A stretch of DNA of 64,000 nt from Chloroflexi bacterium HGW-Chloroflexi-3 (GTDB taxonomy: Bacteria; Chloroflexota; Anaerolineae; Anaerolineales; Anaerolineaceae). The DNA lies in NCBI GenBank assembly GCA_002842045.1, contig PHBX01000013.1, positions 39,887 through 103,886 on the forward strand. Reading direction: 5' to 3'. The notes under the pieces are model-generated. The model was given only the letters and a program-made list of their open reading frames with translations, ran no database searches and was not told where the DNA came from. This document shows, piece after piece, positions 8,397 through 16,991 of the stretch. The stretch's first letter is position 1. Each line of letters starts with the position of its first letter. Made by a program: the position numbers and the translations under genes.

Positions 8397-9289
8397 TGAA
8401 TGAGCCCCTCATAAACAAACCCGATTATCTCTTCAACTTTGGTTATCTCAACCTCGATAAATTGCTGCGCTCACAGCAGAAACCCGAACCTTTCACCCCC
8501 GGCGAGCCGCTCTTCTGGGACGATTCGCACATCGCACAGCAGATGCTTTCTTTCCATCTCAGCCAGAAGACGGATGCCGCCAGCCGCAAGCAGGAAACCA
8601 TCACGCGAACGGTGGACTGGCTGGTGGAGTACCTGGGGCTCAAGATCGGCCAGACCGTGCTGGATCTGGGCTGCGGTCCCGGGCTGTATGCCACTTACCT
8701 GGCACAGCAGGGATTGATGGTCACCGGGGTGGATTATTCGCAGAACTCGATCGAATATGCCACCCGCGCCGCCGATGAGATGGGTCTGCCGATCATCTAT
8801 CGCTATCAGGACTATCTGACCCTCACGGACAAAGCTCAATACGACCTCGTCCTGTTGATCTACGGCGATTATTGCCCGCTCAGTCCTGAACAACGCAGCC
8901 AGCTTTTACAAAACGTGTTGCGCGCGCTCAAACCCGGCGGCCACTTTGTGCTGGATGTGACCACCCGCGCCGGGCGGGCTAAATTCAGGCAGAAGAATGG
9001 CTGGTATGTAGTCGAATCGGGATTCTGGAAGTCGGGTCCGCATCTGGTGTTGGAAGAAGGCTTCGATTACCCCGAACTGGACATCTACCTGGATCAATCG
9101 ACCGTGATTGAGGCCGATGGCAAGCTATCCGTCTACCGCAACTGGTTCCAGGATTTTGACCAACGCACAATCTCTGCCGAACTGACCCGCGCCGGCTTGC
9201 GTGTGGACAGCCTGTGGAACGATCTGCTGGGAACGCCCTTCAGCGAAGGGGGCGACTGGATTGGTGTGGTCGCCCAGAAGCCATCCTAG
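8396..9289 (+). CDS. Class I SAM-dependent methyltransferase
   Basis: 297 residues; SAM-binding motif I VLDLGCGPGLYATYLAQQG around residue 85, acidic loop GVDYSQNSIEYA, and motif IV-like YDLVLLIYGDY and LKPGGHFVLDV. Substrate unknown; the ~75-residue N-terminal region before the Rossmann fold and the C-terminal half probably form the substrate cap. Starts on the stop of the preceding gene. Confidence 0.88.
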   Translation: MNEPLINKPDYLFNFGYLNLDKLLRSQQKPEPFTPGEPLFWDDSHIAQQMLSFHLSQKTDAASRKQETITRTVDWLVEYLGLKIGQTVLDLGCGPGLYATYLAQQGLMVTGVDYSQNSIEYATRAADEMGLPIIYRYQDYLTLTDKAQYDLVLLIYGDYCPLSPEQRSQLLQNVLRALKPGGHFVLDVTTRAGRAKFRQKNGWYVVESGFWKSGPHLVLEEGFDYPELDIYLDQSTVIEADGKLSVYRNWFQDFDQRTISAELTRAGLRVDSLWNDLLGTPFSEGGDWIGVVAQKPS

Positions 9290-9297
9290 CTACTGCC

Positions 9298-9984
9298 TTA
9301 CGAAAAATCTATGCAATCCAACCAAGCGGGTAGATGCCCCAACAGGTCGGTGATAATCTCTTCGCTGGCTTTGTGAAAGACTTTAATATTCCCATACGCT
9401 TCGCCACCATCCGGGCTGACCAGGTCACTGACCCCGCGCAGGATCAGGCATTTGACGTGGTTCTTGCTACACACCCAGGCAATCGCGCTGCTTTCCCAGT
9501 CGGCTGCCACGCCGCCGAAGTTGTCCTGCAGCCACGCCACCTGCTCGGGTAGAATATCGCGGTCGGCCGAGAGCAGCAAGCCACAGTGCACGGGTTGTGG
9601 ATAGGGTTCACCCAGCCAGCTCAAGTCCAGCTCGGTGGTGTAATAATCCAGTGCCTGCTGTTGATCACCCATCTGTTCAATCACGTCGTACACCAGGGTG
9701 CGCACTGCCAGGATCACATCCCCACGCTCGACCCGCCCCTGCAGACCGCCACAGGTGCCCAGGTTGATTACCAGATCAGGTTTCCAGTGGACGATCGCAT
9801 ACTGCGCGCTGGCTGCCGCCGAGATCTTGCCCCAGCCGCCTTCCAGGTAGATCAGCGTGCGCTCGTTCTCCAGCAGGGCAAAGCATTCGCCAAAGGGGGT
9901 CGTTTCTACAAAAGTGACCTTGCAACATTTGCGGGCTGCCCGCCATTCCGCCTGTGATGAAAAGATGATGACAATCGTGCGCAT
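9298..9984 (-). CDS. Nucleoside phosphorylase superfamily protein (MTA/SAH nucleosidase-like)
   Basis: 228 residues of PNP/UDP phosphorylase fold: INLGTCGGLQGRVERGDVIL (glycine-rich strand), then VAADWESSAIAWVC (the family's M-E-x-x-A/E region) and LILRGVSDLVSPDGGEAYGN with the catalytic Asp of SD. Closest in style to 5'-methylthioadenosine/SAH nucleosidases, but the Met-Glu substrate signature is DWES here, so the exact nucleoside is uncertain. Convergent with the methyltransferase, 8 bases away. Confidence 0.8.
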   Translation of the reverse strand: MRTIVIIFSSQAEWRAARKCCKVTFVETTPFGECFALLENERTLIYLEGGWGKISAAASAQYAIVHWKPDLVINLGTCGGLQGRVERGDVILAVRTLVYDVIEQMGDQQQALDYYTTELDLSWLGEPYPQPVHCGLLLSADRDILPEQVAWLQDNFGGVAADWESSAIAWVCSKNHVKCLILRGVSDLVSPDGGEAYGNIKVFHKASEEIITDLLGHLPAWLDCIDFS

Positions 9985-10021
9985 GTGAACTCCTGCGCCA
10001 ATTGTAACGTCCTTTTAGCAA

Positions 10022-11578
10022 TTAGGGGAGAATTTCCACCACCACGCCGTTTTCAGCCCAGTTGTAGACTTCATCACCGGCTTGCAGATCGAGGATGATA
10101 CAGCCATACGAAGCCGGACTTCCCAGCACGTTAGCCCACAATCGCACCCCACTGGAGAGCACCGGCAGCCCGTGGATGCCGTTCATGAAGCCCGGCACCG
10201 CCTCGTAGATGCCCATGAAGTGCGGCATCCATAAATCCCAGTTGGAGGCATAGGCGTTGATCTCGTGCGTCTGGATCTGGAAGACACCCGGCAGCGTGGG
10301 AGAATTGGACATCCCGGTGCTGATGACGTGTTCGGATTTGAGTTCAAAGTTCTCGTACACCCACATGTGCTGCTCTGTGATGCTGATCACGATGCGCTTG
10401 CCCAACACCGGTGGATAGGGTAACATCTCGTTTTTGGAGGGGATCGTCAATACCTGTCCGGCATGCACGCCGAAAATGCTGCTGCCCGGGTTGGCTTCCT
10501 GGATCTTCCAGTAGGGCATCCCGACCTTGAAACCGATCGAGATCAGGTTGTCGCCAGAGCTTACGGTGTACTCGGTGGCTTTGTGACGCAGGAAGATGGT
10601 GTAGACACCCCCACGCTCCCAGACGTTATCCAGAGTCTCCACCGGATCCTTAAAGTCGATCTCGCGGTTGCCAATCGTGGACTGCCACTCCGCCAGATAA
10701 GCCTCGAATTCGCCGGCATCCACCTGCAGATAAGGCTCGCCATAGGGGTCATCCAGGCGCACCCAGCTTGCCACCAGCTCCTGCGGCAGTTTCCAGGTGA
10801 GCAGTTCGTCGGTGATGGCATCCCAGGCGCGCAGCTGCAACGGACGTTCGTAATAGGTCGCGATGCGCTGCACCTCGGAGGATAGATCCGCCACGGCAGG
10901 GGGAATCGCCACCATGGGAAGCTGTAAATATCCCGCCTGCAGCACCGCCTCCGGATCCGCCTGGATCAGCGCCAGGGTAGCTTCCACATCCAGTCCCCAG
11001 CCGTCTGTTCCCGGCTGCGCAATCCAGCGCCCCTGATCATCCCATACCAGTTTGGCATCCGTGGGTGGGATTTCAATTTTGGCTGCCAGGTCGCGGAAGA
11101 CCTCGCGTGCAAAATCCTCGTTAAAGGTGACCACCGGTTGAATATCAAAGTTCTTGCTCATTGCCAGCTGCAGGATCTCACCCGTACCACCGCTGTCGCG
11201 TCCCACCGCATAGGCTTGCTGGGCAGTCTGCGCCGGGTCGATCCACAGGCCGATATTGGGCGGTGTGACCGTCCACTTGTACTGCTCATTCAGTACCACA
11301 AAATGGGTGGTGTTGTTCCAATAATTGTCGATGTACTGGGCGGCATCCGCCATGGGCAGGTTGCTCAGATCGACCGGGCCGATACGCACCCCCGGCAGCA
11401 CCATCTGTTCCTGACGCACGTACAGCGCTGTACCGGCCACCGTCGCCATGGGGATCAATAGCGCCAGTAGGGCCAGCACCAGCAGGATACTGCCCAGCAC
11501 TCTCTTGCCAGAGGATTGGGTTTGATATTGCGGTTGAACCTGCACCCTGCGATTAGGGATTGTAGTGCTGTGTTGCAT
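10022..11578 (-). CDS. L,D-transpeptidase with VanW/PG-binding-like, LysM and YkuD domains
   Basis: 518 residues from the ATG at 11578 (GGAG six bases upstream). One N-terminal membrane helix (~residues 28-50), two peptidoglycan-binding/VanW-like repeats (~60-330), a LysM domain (YTVSSGDNLISIGFKVGMPY... LTIPS, ~340-390) and a C-terminal YkuD catalytic domain (~395-518) with active-site region HGLPVLSSG and SYGCIIL, where the Cys is the nucleophile. Such enzymes make 3-3 cross-links or anchor proteins in the cell wall from outside the membrane. The usual S/T-H-G-C is S-Y-G-C here, a common variant. Confidence 0.9.
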   Translation of the reverse strand: MQHSTTIPNRRVQVQPQYQTQSSGKRVLGSILLVLALLALLIPMATVAGTALYVRQEQMVLPGVRIGPVDLSNLPMADAAQYIDNYWNNTTHFVVLNEQYKWTVTPPNIGLWIDPAQTAQQAYAVGRDSGGTGEILQLAMSKNFDIQPVVTFNEDFAREVFRDLAAKIEIPPTDAKLVWDDQGRWIAQPGTDGWGLDVEATLALIQADPEAVLQAGYLQLPMVAIPPAVADLSSEVQRIATYYERPLQLRAWDAITDELLTWKLPQELVASWVRLDDPYGEPYLQVDAGEFEAYLAEWQSTIGNREIDFKDPVETLDNVWERGGVYTIFLRHKATEYTVSSGDNLISIGFKVGMPYWKIQEANPGSSIFGVHAGQVLTIPSKNEMLPYPPVLGKRIVISITEQHMWVYENFELKSEHVISTGMSNSPTLPGVFQIQTHEINAYASNWDLWMPHFMGIYEAVPGFMNGIHGLPVLSSGVRLWANVLGSPASYGCIILDLQAGDEVYNWAENGVVVEILP

Positions 11579-11670
11579 GCTTGACTCCATTTATCAGTGT
11601 ACAAAAGAATTAATTTCGGTGCAATAAATACGCCAATGTGAATAAGACGAGTTGTGGCTTGATTGAGTTC

Positions 11671-11740
11671 CAAGAAGTCTGAACTGGGATTTACTCCTCA
11701 AAAAGATTTCGGAGTCCTTCGGAAGGATTTTTGGTATTTG
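11671..11740. repeat. Dispersed repeat, copy A
   Basis: Intergenic stretch containing CTGAACTGGGATTTACTCC and GGAGTCCTTCGGAAGGATTT. The same stretch recurs inverted at 59650-59712, and its first half recurs in direct orientation at 13538-13574, on the other side of the ATPase gene. Confidence 0.75.
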
Positions 11741-11810
11741 GTTTACCTGGTCGATTCGCGTGTGGTAATCGTTTCTAATATCACCCTGTGGGTTCGTTGA
11801 CGGACATTCC

Positions 11811-13475
11811 TTACAAAATTAGTTTTCTCAAAACTTCCAGGTCATTTTTATCTGTAATCAAAATCTCATTTTCACGAGCGTATTGGATCGCATCTGTGGA
11901 AAAACCAGAGCGAGACACGAACCAGGCTCGTGCATTTCTTTCCAATGCATGTTTGTGAAGCTTTTCGAGTTCCTTACTTCCTGCTCTTTTATTACGCCAT
12001 TTCACTTCCACCACCCAGTGCTCCAAACCTTCACCGATGGCATCCAGCTCGATTTGACCATCTGCTGAAATTTCATCCTTTACTTCTTGAAAAATCGGAA
12101 GCTTTACCATGTCTTGATGATGAAACACCAAAGCAGGAATGACCTGACCATTGAATTGGCGCATCAATTCACGCACCCAGCTTTCCTTTGCATCCCCTAA
12201 TTCCTCTGAAACCCGTTGAAATTGTTGATCCAAACGGAGGATCAGCCTTTTCAGATCCACTGGTTCGGCACTCAGGCTAATCTCAATCCCTTTGATCACA
12301 TTACCAACCCAAAACCGCAGGACCTGATCGCGAAAATAATAGGCTTTGTCTTTTTCAACCACCAAATCGACTTCACATAACCAGCGCAAATAATCGCTGG
12401 CACTACCAGCTGTGACACGTAACTGGCGGGCAACCTCGGAAGCAGATAAACCTTCCTCCTGTGAAAGAATCTGCAAAACAGACTTAAGTGCTCCGTAGCC
12501 TGTGGCTTTCTGTAAGGAAAGATCATAGACATACTGGCTGAAATCATAAATTCGCCCGCCTGGTGAGAGTGTTTCGACAAGGAAAGCTTGTTTGACAAGA
12601 TCCACTGACGGGGGACGCTGAACCACATCCATCAGATAGCTCATACGCCGGGTAACGGCTGTGATGTAGAAAGGATGCCCCCAGGTGAGAGAGTGCAAGA
12701 GAGGATACAAATCGGTTTGTATTGGCTCTGATAGCAATTTATTGGCCAATTCCTGGGTACTCTCCCGGTCAAATGGTACCACCGAAATACGGGTAAACTG
12801 AGCGAACAATGGACTGTCCGGATGGGATAACAACCCTGCCAGCACACTGATCGCAGAGCCAGCCAGGATATACTGAACATCGCTTTGGGATTGCAGTTCA
12901 GCCCGCAAGAGAGCTATCACATTTTGACTATTGGGGTAGTTCTCCAGGGTGCGGATTTCCTGAAATTCATCGCATATTAAGACGAGTTTTTTCTCCTGAA
13001 TCTGGACGGCCTGTCGGGGAAAGCGAAACGCCTGACGCAACAAAGCCTGGCGATCTGGCCGGGCGCGTTGTAATTCCTGCAGGATTGGTTGAATCTCATC
13101 ATAAAGTTTGTCTCCACCCGCTCGTAGAACAGCTGAACCCAAAGTGGCCGGATTGAGAAATGGCTCCAGGTCGGTTTTTCCATCTTCCAGCAACCAATAA
13201 CAAATGGAGCCAACAAAACCCAGGGTAAAATTTTCTGGCGAGCTGCACAAGATAGAAAAATCCAGAAACACCACCTGGACAATAGAATTCGACACACGCA
13301 ACTGGCGCATAAATTCCTTTAATAACAACGTTTTCCCAATGCGGCGCAGACCAAATAATGCCAAATGCTCGACGGGACCATTGATGAGACTTTGGTGGTA
13401 GTGAAACAGCGTTGCCAGCTCCTGGCGACGATTGGTAAAAAATGCTTGTTGGTCAGAGGGATAATAAAAATTCAT
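11811..13475 (-). CDS. AAA ATPase with C-terminal nuclease-like domain (DUF234-type)
   Basis: 554 residues. N-terminal STAND-like ATPase: Walker A LFGLRRIGKTLLLKEF (~45), Walker B LVLICDEFQEI (~168), sensor region YILAGSAISVL. A winged helix follows (EEGLSASEVARQLRVTAGSASDYLRWL), then a C-terminal domain with GLEHWVVEVKWRNKRAG, which fits the E-x-K core of a PD-(D/E)XK nuclease fold. This is the architecture of the archaeal-type ATPase/DUF234 group, whose role is unknown. Isolated gene, flanked on both sides by short direct repeats, so it may be a mobile cassette. Confidence 0.85.
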   Translation of the reverse strand: MNFYYPSDQQAFFTNRRQELATLFHYHQSLINGPVEHLALFGLRRIGKTLLLKEFMRQLRVSNSIVQVVFLDFSILCSSPENFTLGFVGSICYWLLEDGKTDLEPFLNPATLGSAVLRAGGDKLYDEIQPILQELQRARPDRQALLRQAFRFPRQAVQIQEKKLVLICDEFQEIRTLENYPNSQNVIALLRAELQSQSDVQYILAGSAISVLAGLLSHPDSPLFAQFTRISVVPFDRESTQELANKLLSEPIQTDLYPLLHSLTWGHPFYITAVTRRMSYLMDVVQRPPSVDLVKQAFLVETLSPGGRIYDFSQYVYDLSLQKATGYGALKSVLQILSQEEGLSASEVARQLRVTAGSASDYLRWLCEVDLVVEKDKAYYFRDQVLRFWVGNVIKGIEISLSAEPVDLKRLILRLDQQFQRVSEELGDAKESWVRELMRQFNGQVIPALVFHHQDMVKLPIFQEVKDEISADGQIELDAIGEGLEHWVVEVKWRNKRAGSKELEKLHKHALERNARAWFVSRSGFSTDAIQYARENEILITDKNDLEVLRKLIL

Positions 13476-13537
13476 TTTAGGTTAACTGCCCTTCAGGTTG
13501 ATTGACCTAATTATTGCGCAAATTACGGTAAAAGTCA

Positions 13538-13574
13538 AGAAAATCAGAACTGGGATTTACATGATTTTCGGAGT
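13538..13574. repeat. Dispersed repeat, copy B (direct repeat of 11671 copy)
   Basis: Contains AGAACTGGGATTTAC followed by ATTTTCGGAGTC, matching the start of the copy at 11671-11714 with a small deletion; together they bracket the ATPase gene. Confidence 0.65.
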
Positions 13575-13666
13575 CTGGTTTGCCGGGAACTGTTGCAGGT
13601 TAAGATTTGTTGATTTGCTGTATAGGTTTGCAGGATTTACAGGATGGACTTATGCCCCAATAAGTT

Positions 13667-13790
13667 TGATGGCTGGCCGTAGAGGTGAAGGTTCGGAGAA
13701 CGGAATGGATGCGAGTGAACACCCCTACCGTGGTCGCCACAGAATCAATTCTGTGGCTGGGGATTAAAACCAATTAAAATCGGTTGGGGG
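13667..13790. repeat. REP-like repeat unit, copy 1
   Basis: About 120 bp nearly identical to 23689-23812. It starts with the GTAGAGGTGAAGGTTCGGAG end of the hairpin repeat family, ends that part with CACCCCTAC, and continues with a perfect ten-base inverted repeat GCCACAGAAT-CA-ATTCTGTGGC. Confidence 0.85.
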
Positions 13791-13794
13791 GTGT

Positions 13795-13980
13795 TGCGCG
13801 AACGTTAGGTTCCCGGTCTCCGGACCCCTGTCACCAGCCTTTCTCCAGCCACTGCTCCCAGACCAGACCCCACAGGTTGACCACCGTGCCGAGGGCGTGA
13901 ACCCTCACCCCCCAGGTTAAAACCTGGGGTTACGAGGATTCAAACCGATTGAAATCGGTTGGGGAGTGTTGTGCGAGCAT
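13795..13980. repeat. Tandem palindrome cluster
   Basis: Successive short palindromes, e.g. CCCCAGGTT-AA-AACCTGGGG (about 13910-13930) and AACCGATT-GA-AATCGGTT (about 13948-13966), set in GC-rich simple sequence. No coding potential seen. Confidence 0.7.
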
Positions 13981-14039
13981 TACATCTTCCCGGTCCCACG
14001 GCTTCCGTCTCCGGTCAACCTTCCGCCCCTGCTCCTGTA

Positions 14040-14205
14040 CGATATTGCCCACTGGTAACAGTAATACCACCCCATTCTCCATCCGTCTATACAGATGTTC
14101 ATTTTTATGACTGTTGATCTTCAGGAAGTACGCTCCCGGTTGGGCGTAGTCTTACCCGGGCAGACGGATGGTGTAACAGTAGTGGATGGCGTGGTTGTAT
14201 GGCAT
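14040..14205 (-). pseudogene. Remnant of a REP-associated tyrosine transposase (RAYT)
   Basis: Minus-strand translation from the ATG at 14205 reads AIHYCYTIRLPG, stop, DYAQPGAYFLKINSHKNEHL, which aligns with IHNRRSIRLQGYDYSQFGTYFITICTHQKQRI of the intact RAYT at 29422. An in-frame TAA and loss of everything after ~55 codons show it is dead. It sits among the palindromic repeats that such transposases are thought to move. Confidence 0.75.
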
Positions 14206-14281
14206 GATGATTTACAGAGCAAGTATGGATAAAGCATTTGATCCTGACATGCTGCCGAGCGCCTGTAAGAGCGAAACATTA

Positions 14282-14989
14282 CTACATCGCAAAATAAGCC
14301 TTGCGAACTCCCTCGTCTGAGATTAATTCTTGCTTATCCCCAGAGAGAACCACTTTGCCTTTTTGAAGAATATATCCTCGGTTGCAAATGGCTAATGCTT
14401 TAACAGCATTTTGTTCAATCAGTAATATGGATGTACCGGTTTCGTGTAATTCCTTAATGATACTGAATGTTTGTTGTACCAATTTTGGGGATAACCCTAA
14501 AGACGGTTCATCCATTAATAGTAATTTTGGTTTACGCATCATCGCGCGTGAAACAGCTAGCATGGTTTGTTCACCACCAGAAAGTGTTCCGGCTAATTGA
14601 TTATGGCGTTGTCCTAGAATTGGGAAACGTGAGTAGGCGTCCTGTATATTCTGGTTCATCTTCTCTTTGTCATTCTCAAAGAACACATAACCAGTTCTTA
14701 AATTTTCTTCAACCGATAGTTTTGGAAAAATTCCTCTTCCCTCAGGAACGACCACGATTCCTTTTGTGACTATTTGATGTGGTTTCAGATGGTTTATTTT
14801 TTCTCCAAGAAAGGTGATTTGGCCAGTAACTATTGGGGCCAATCCCAGAATACTGCGCATGATGGTTGTTTTTCCAGAACCATTCGAACCAAGGATTGTG
14901 ACAATTTCTCCTTGTTGGATGGATATAGACACATCATGAAGAACGGTTGCTTTTCCGTATTTAACTTCTATATTTTGAATTTCAAGCAT
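14282..14989 (-). CDS. livF: Branched-chain amino acid ABC transporter ATP-binding protein LivF
   Basis: 235 residues from the ATG at 14989. Walker A GSNGSGKTTIM, signature LSGGEQTMLAVSRA, Walker B LLLMDEPSLGLSP, and the LivF-type VVPEGRGIFPKLSVEENL. Short C-terminus typical of LivF. Overlaps the livG stop by 8 bases; last gene of the five-gene Liv operon. Together with LivG it energises the LivH/LivM channel. Confidence 0.95.
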   Translation of the reverse strand: MLEIQNIEVKYGKATVLHDVSISIQQGEIVTILGSNGSGKTTIMRSILGLAPIVTGQITFLGEKINHLKPHQIVTKGIVVVPEGRGIFPKLSVEENLRTGYVFFENDKEKMNQNIQDAYSRFPILGQRHNQLAGTLSGGEQTMLAVSRAMMRKPKLLLMDEPSLGLSPKLVQQTFSIIKELHETGTSILLIEQNAVKALAICNRGYILQKGKVVLSGDKQELISDEGVRKAYFAM

Positions 14990-15779
14990 TTTCCAGCTCG
15001 CTTCCCAGATAGGCCTCCTGCACGGTTGAATTCGATGAAACCTCATTAAATGTTCCCCTTGCGATTTCTTTGCCATATGAAAGAACGACAATATAATCAG
15101 CTGTTTTTTGAACCACAACCATGTCGTGTTCTATCAGCACAATGCCAATTCCTTTTCTCAAAGATTTAACGCGCATAATATCATCCATTAGTTCTGAAGA
15201 TTCGTTTGGATCCATTCCGGCTGCAGGTTCATCCAGTAATAAAATATCCGGATTTGAAGCCAAAGCCCTACAAATTTCGAGTTTTCTGCGTTCTCCCGGG
15301 ACCAAATCCCCTGCACGCCGATAAGGATTTTCGACCAAAACCTGACTGAAATGTTGCATAAGCTGCATGGCTTCATTAATATTGGAGGCTAACTCTTTTT
15401 GTAACAAGTCTCTTCGGAAAAGAGTATTAATGAAAATGTTTTCTGAAATAGTTGCCATTCCAATCAGAACATTGTCCAACACACTGATATTGTCAAATAA
15501 TCTGCTTTGTTGGAAAGTTCTTTTGATGCCCATTTTGGCAATTTTGTGTGGAGGGTACCCATTGATGGTTGTTCCTTTAAATCGAATGTCACCTGAAGTT
15601 GGAGTATATAATCCTGAAATTACGTTAAAGACAGTCGTTTTCCCTGCACCATTTGGGCCGATGATTCCCAAAATTTCATTTTCATGTAAATCCCACGAAA
15701 AGTTATCAATGGCAGTAAGCCCGCCAAATCTCATTGTAAGGTTTTTTACAGTAAGTATTTTTTCAACCATTTCCTTCAT
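14982..15779 (-). CDS. livG: Branched-chain amino acid ABC transporter ATP-binding protein LivG
   Basis: 265 residues: Walker A GPNGAGKTTVFNVISG, the LivG-specific GIKRTFQQSRLF and long insertion before the signature LVPGERRKLEICRALASNP, Walker B LLLDEPAAGMDPNE, switch EHDMVVV. Start at 15779 or 15770; both overlap the end of livM. The family mostly handles branched-chain amino acids, but also amides, urea or aromatic compounds. Confidence 0.95.
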   Translation of the reverse strand: MKEMVEKILTVKNLTMRFGGLTAIDNFSWDLHENEILGIIGPNGAGKTTVFNVISGLYTPTSGDIRFKGTTINGYPPHKIAKMGIKRTFQQSRLFDNISVLDNVLIGMATISENIFINTLFRRDLLQKELASNINEAMQLMQHFSQVLVENPYRRAGDLVPGERRKLEICRALASNPDILLLDEPAAGMDPNESSELMDDIMRVKSLRKGIGIVLIEHDMVVVQKTADYIVVLSYGKEIARGTFNEVSSNSTVQEAYLGSELENA

Positions 15780-16980
15780 CCTTATTTGCCAATTCAGTTC
15801 TGAAATGGGATTTTTTATACTCTCTGATTTGCTGACGAATAATTCCAGAAGAGCGGAACATTAACATAAGCAGAATGATTAATCCTGTAGCCAACATACG
15901 AAAATCCGCTAATGAGCGAAATTTTTCTGGTGCTACTGAAAGAATAAACGCTCCAATGCTGACCCCAACAATATTATCCAAGCCACCCATAATGACCATG
16001 CCCAGAACCTGTAGCGATGTATTGAAATTAAAATTTTCCGGCGAGATATAACCGATATAATGGGCGTACAAAGATCCGGCAATCCCGGCTAGAAACGCTC
16101 CCATGGCAAAGGAAAGCAGCTTTAATTTTGCCGTGTTGATGCCACTACATTTCGCGGCAATTTCATCCTCACGCACTGCGTTCCAAAACAAGCCTATTTT
16201 TGAATTGTAAACAAAAAAGGCAATTGCCAGCATCAACACCAGAAAGAGCAAGACAAAATAATAAAAATTTATTTGAACAGGAAATGAATTTCCAAAAAGC
16301 CGGATGGTTGAAAATAAGGACCAACCAAATATTTCTGGGGCTGGTATATTCTTAATTCCATTCGGCCCACCGGTGAATACTAAATTGTTAAGCATGATAT
16401 ATGTAACCAAGCCGAATGCAATGCTGACCAAAGCCATATGATAAGATCGTGTCCTTAACGTTGGTAGCCCTACCAACCAGCCAAAAAAAGCGGCAATGAA
16501 TCCGGCAGCCAATAATGATACCCAGAATGACATTCCAAATTTGGTTGACAGCAGGGCAGAGGCATAAGCCCCAACACCATAAAAAGCTGCATACCCCAAA
16601 TTAGGAATGCCGGTACTGCCAACTTGAAAATTAAGACCGAGAGCGAGGATGATGGAAATTTCAGCAATGATCAAAATATGGATAATATACGGTTGCGTTC
16701 TCGTGGTTAATGGAATAATGAACGCCAATATCAATCCGGTAATGATCAGATATACTTTGTCCTTCTTAATTCCATCATTAACGCTTTCCTTCAACTTTGG
16801 ATATCTGGAATATCCAAAGAAAACGCCTACACCCAATAACAATCCGGCTATTGTTGTTATTACATTTTCATAAACAACAACGAGATACACACTTGCAACA
16901 ACCACAATTAATAGAATGGGGGTAATTATCCTGTTTAATGTTCTGTTTGTGGTTGAATCATTCATTTTTATAGGATTCAT
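15763..16980 (-). CDS. livM: Branched-chain amino acid ABC transporter permease LivM
   Basis: 405 residues, about 11 membrane segments. Carries the LivM core QVGSTGIPNLGYAAFYGVGAYASALL and the EAA-like loop (AVREDEIAAKCSGINTAKLKLLSFAMGAFLAGIAG). The N-terminal ~100 residues hold three extra membrane helices before the conserved domain, which is longer than the E. coli form. Overlaps livG and lies 11 bases after livH. Confidence 0.93.
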   Translation of the reverse strand: MNPIKMNDSTTNRTLNRIITPILLIVVVASVYLVVVYENVITTIAGLLLGVGVFFGYSRYPKLKESVNDGIKKDKVYLIITGLILAFIIPLTTRTQPYIIHILIIAEISIILALGLNFQVGSTGIPNLGYAAFYGVGAYASALLSTKFGMSFWVSLLAAGFIAAFFGWLVGLPTLRTRSYHMALVSIAFGLVTYIMLNNLVFTGGPNGIKNIPAPEIFGWSLFSTIRLFGNSFPVQINFYYFVLLFLVLMLAIAFFVYNSKIGLFWNAVREDEIAAKCSGINTAKLKLLSFAMGAFLAGIAGSLYAHYIGYISPENFNFNTSLQVLGMVIMGGLDNIVGVSIGAFILSVAPEKFRSLADFRMLATGLIILLMLMFRSSGIIRQQIREYKKSHFRTELANKDEGNG

Positions 16981-16991
16981 ATTTTCACAAC

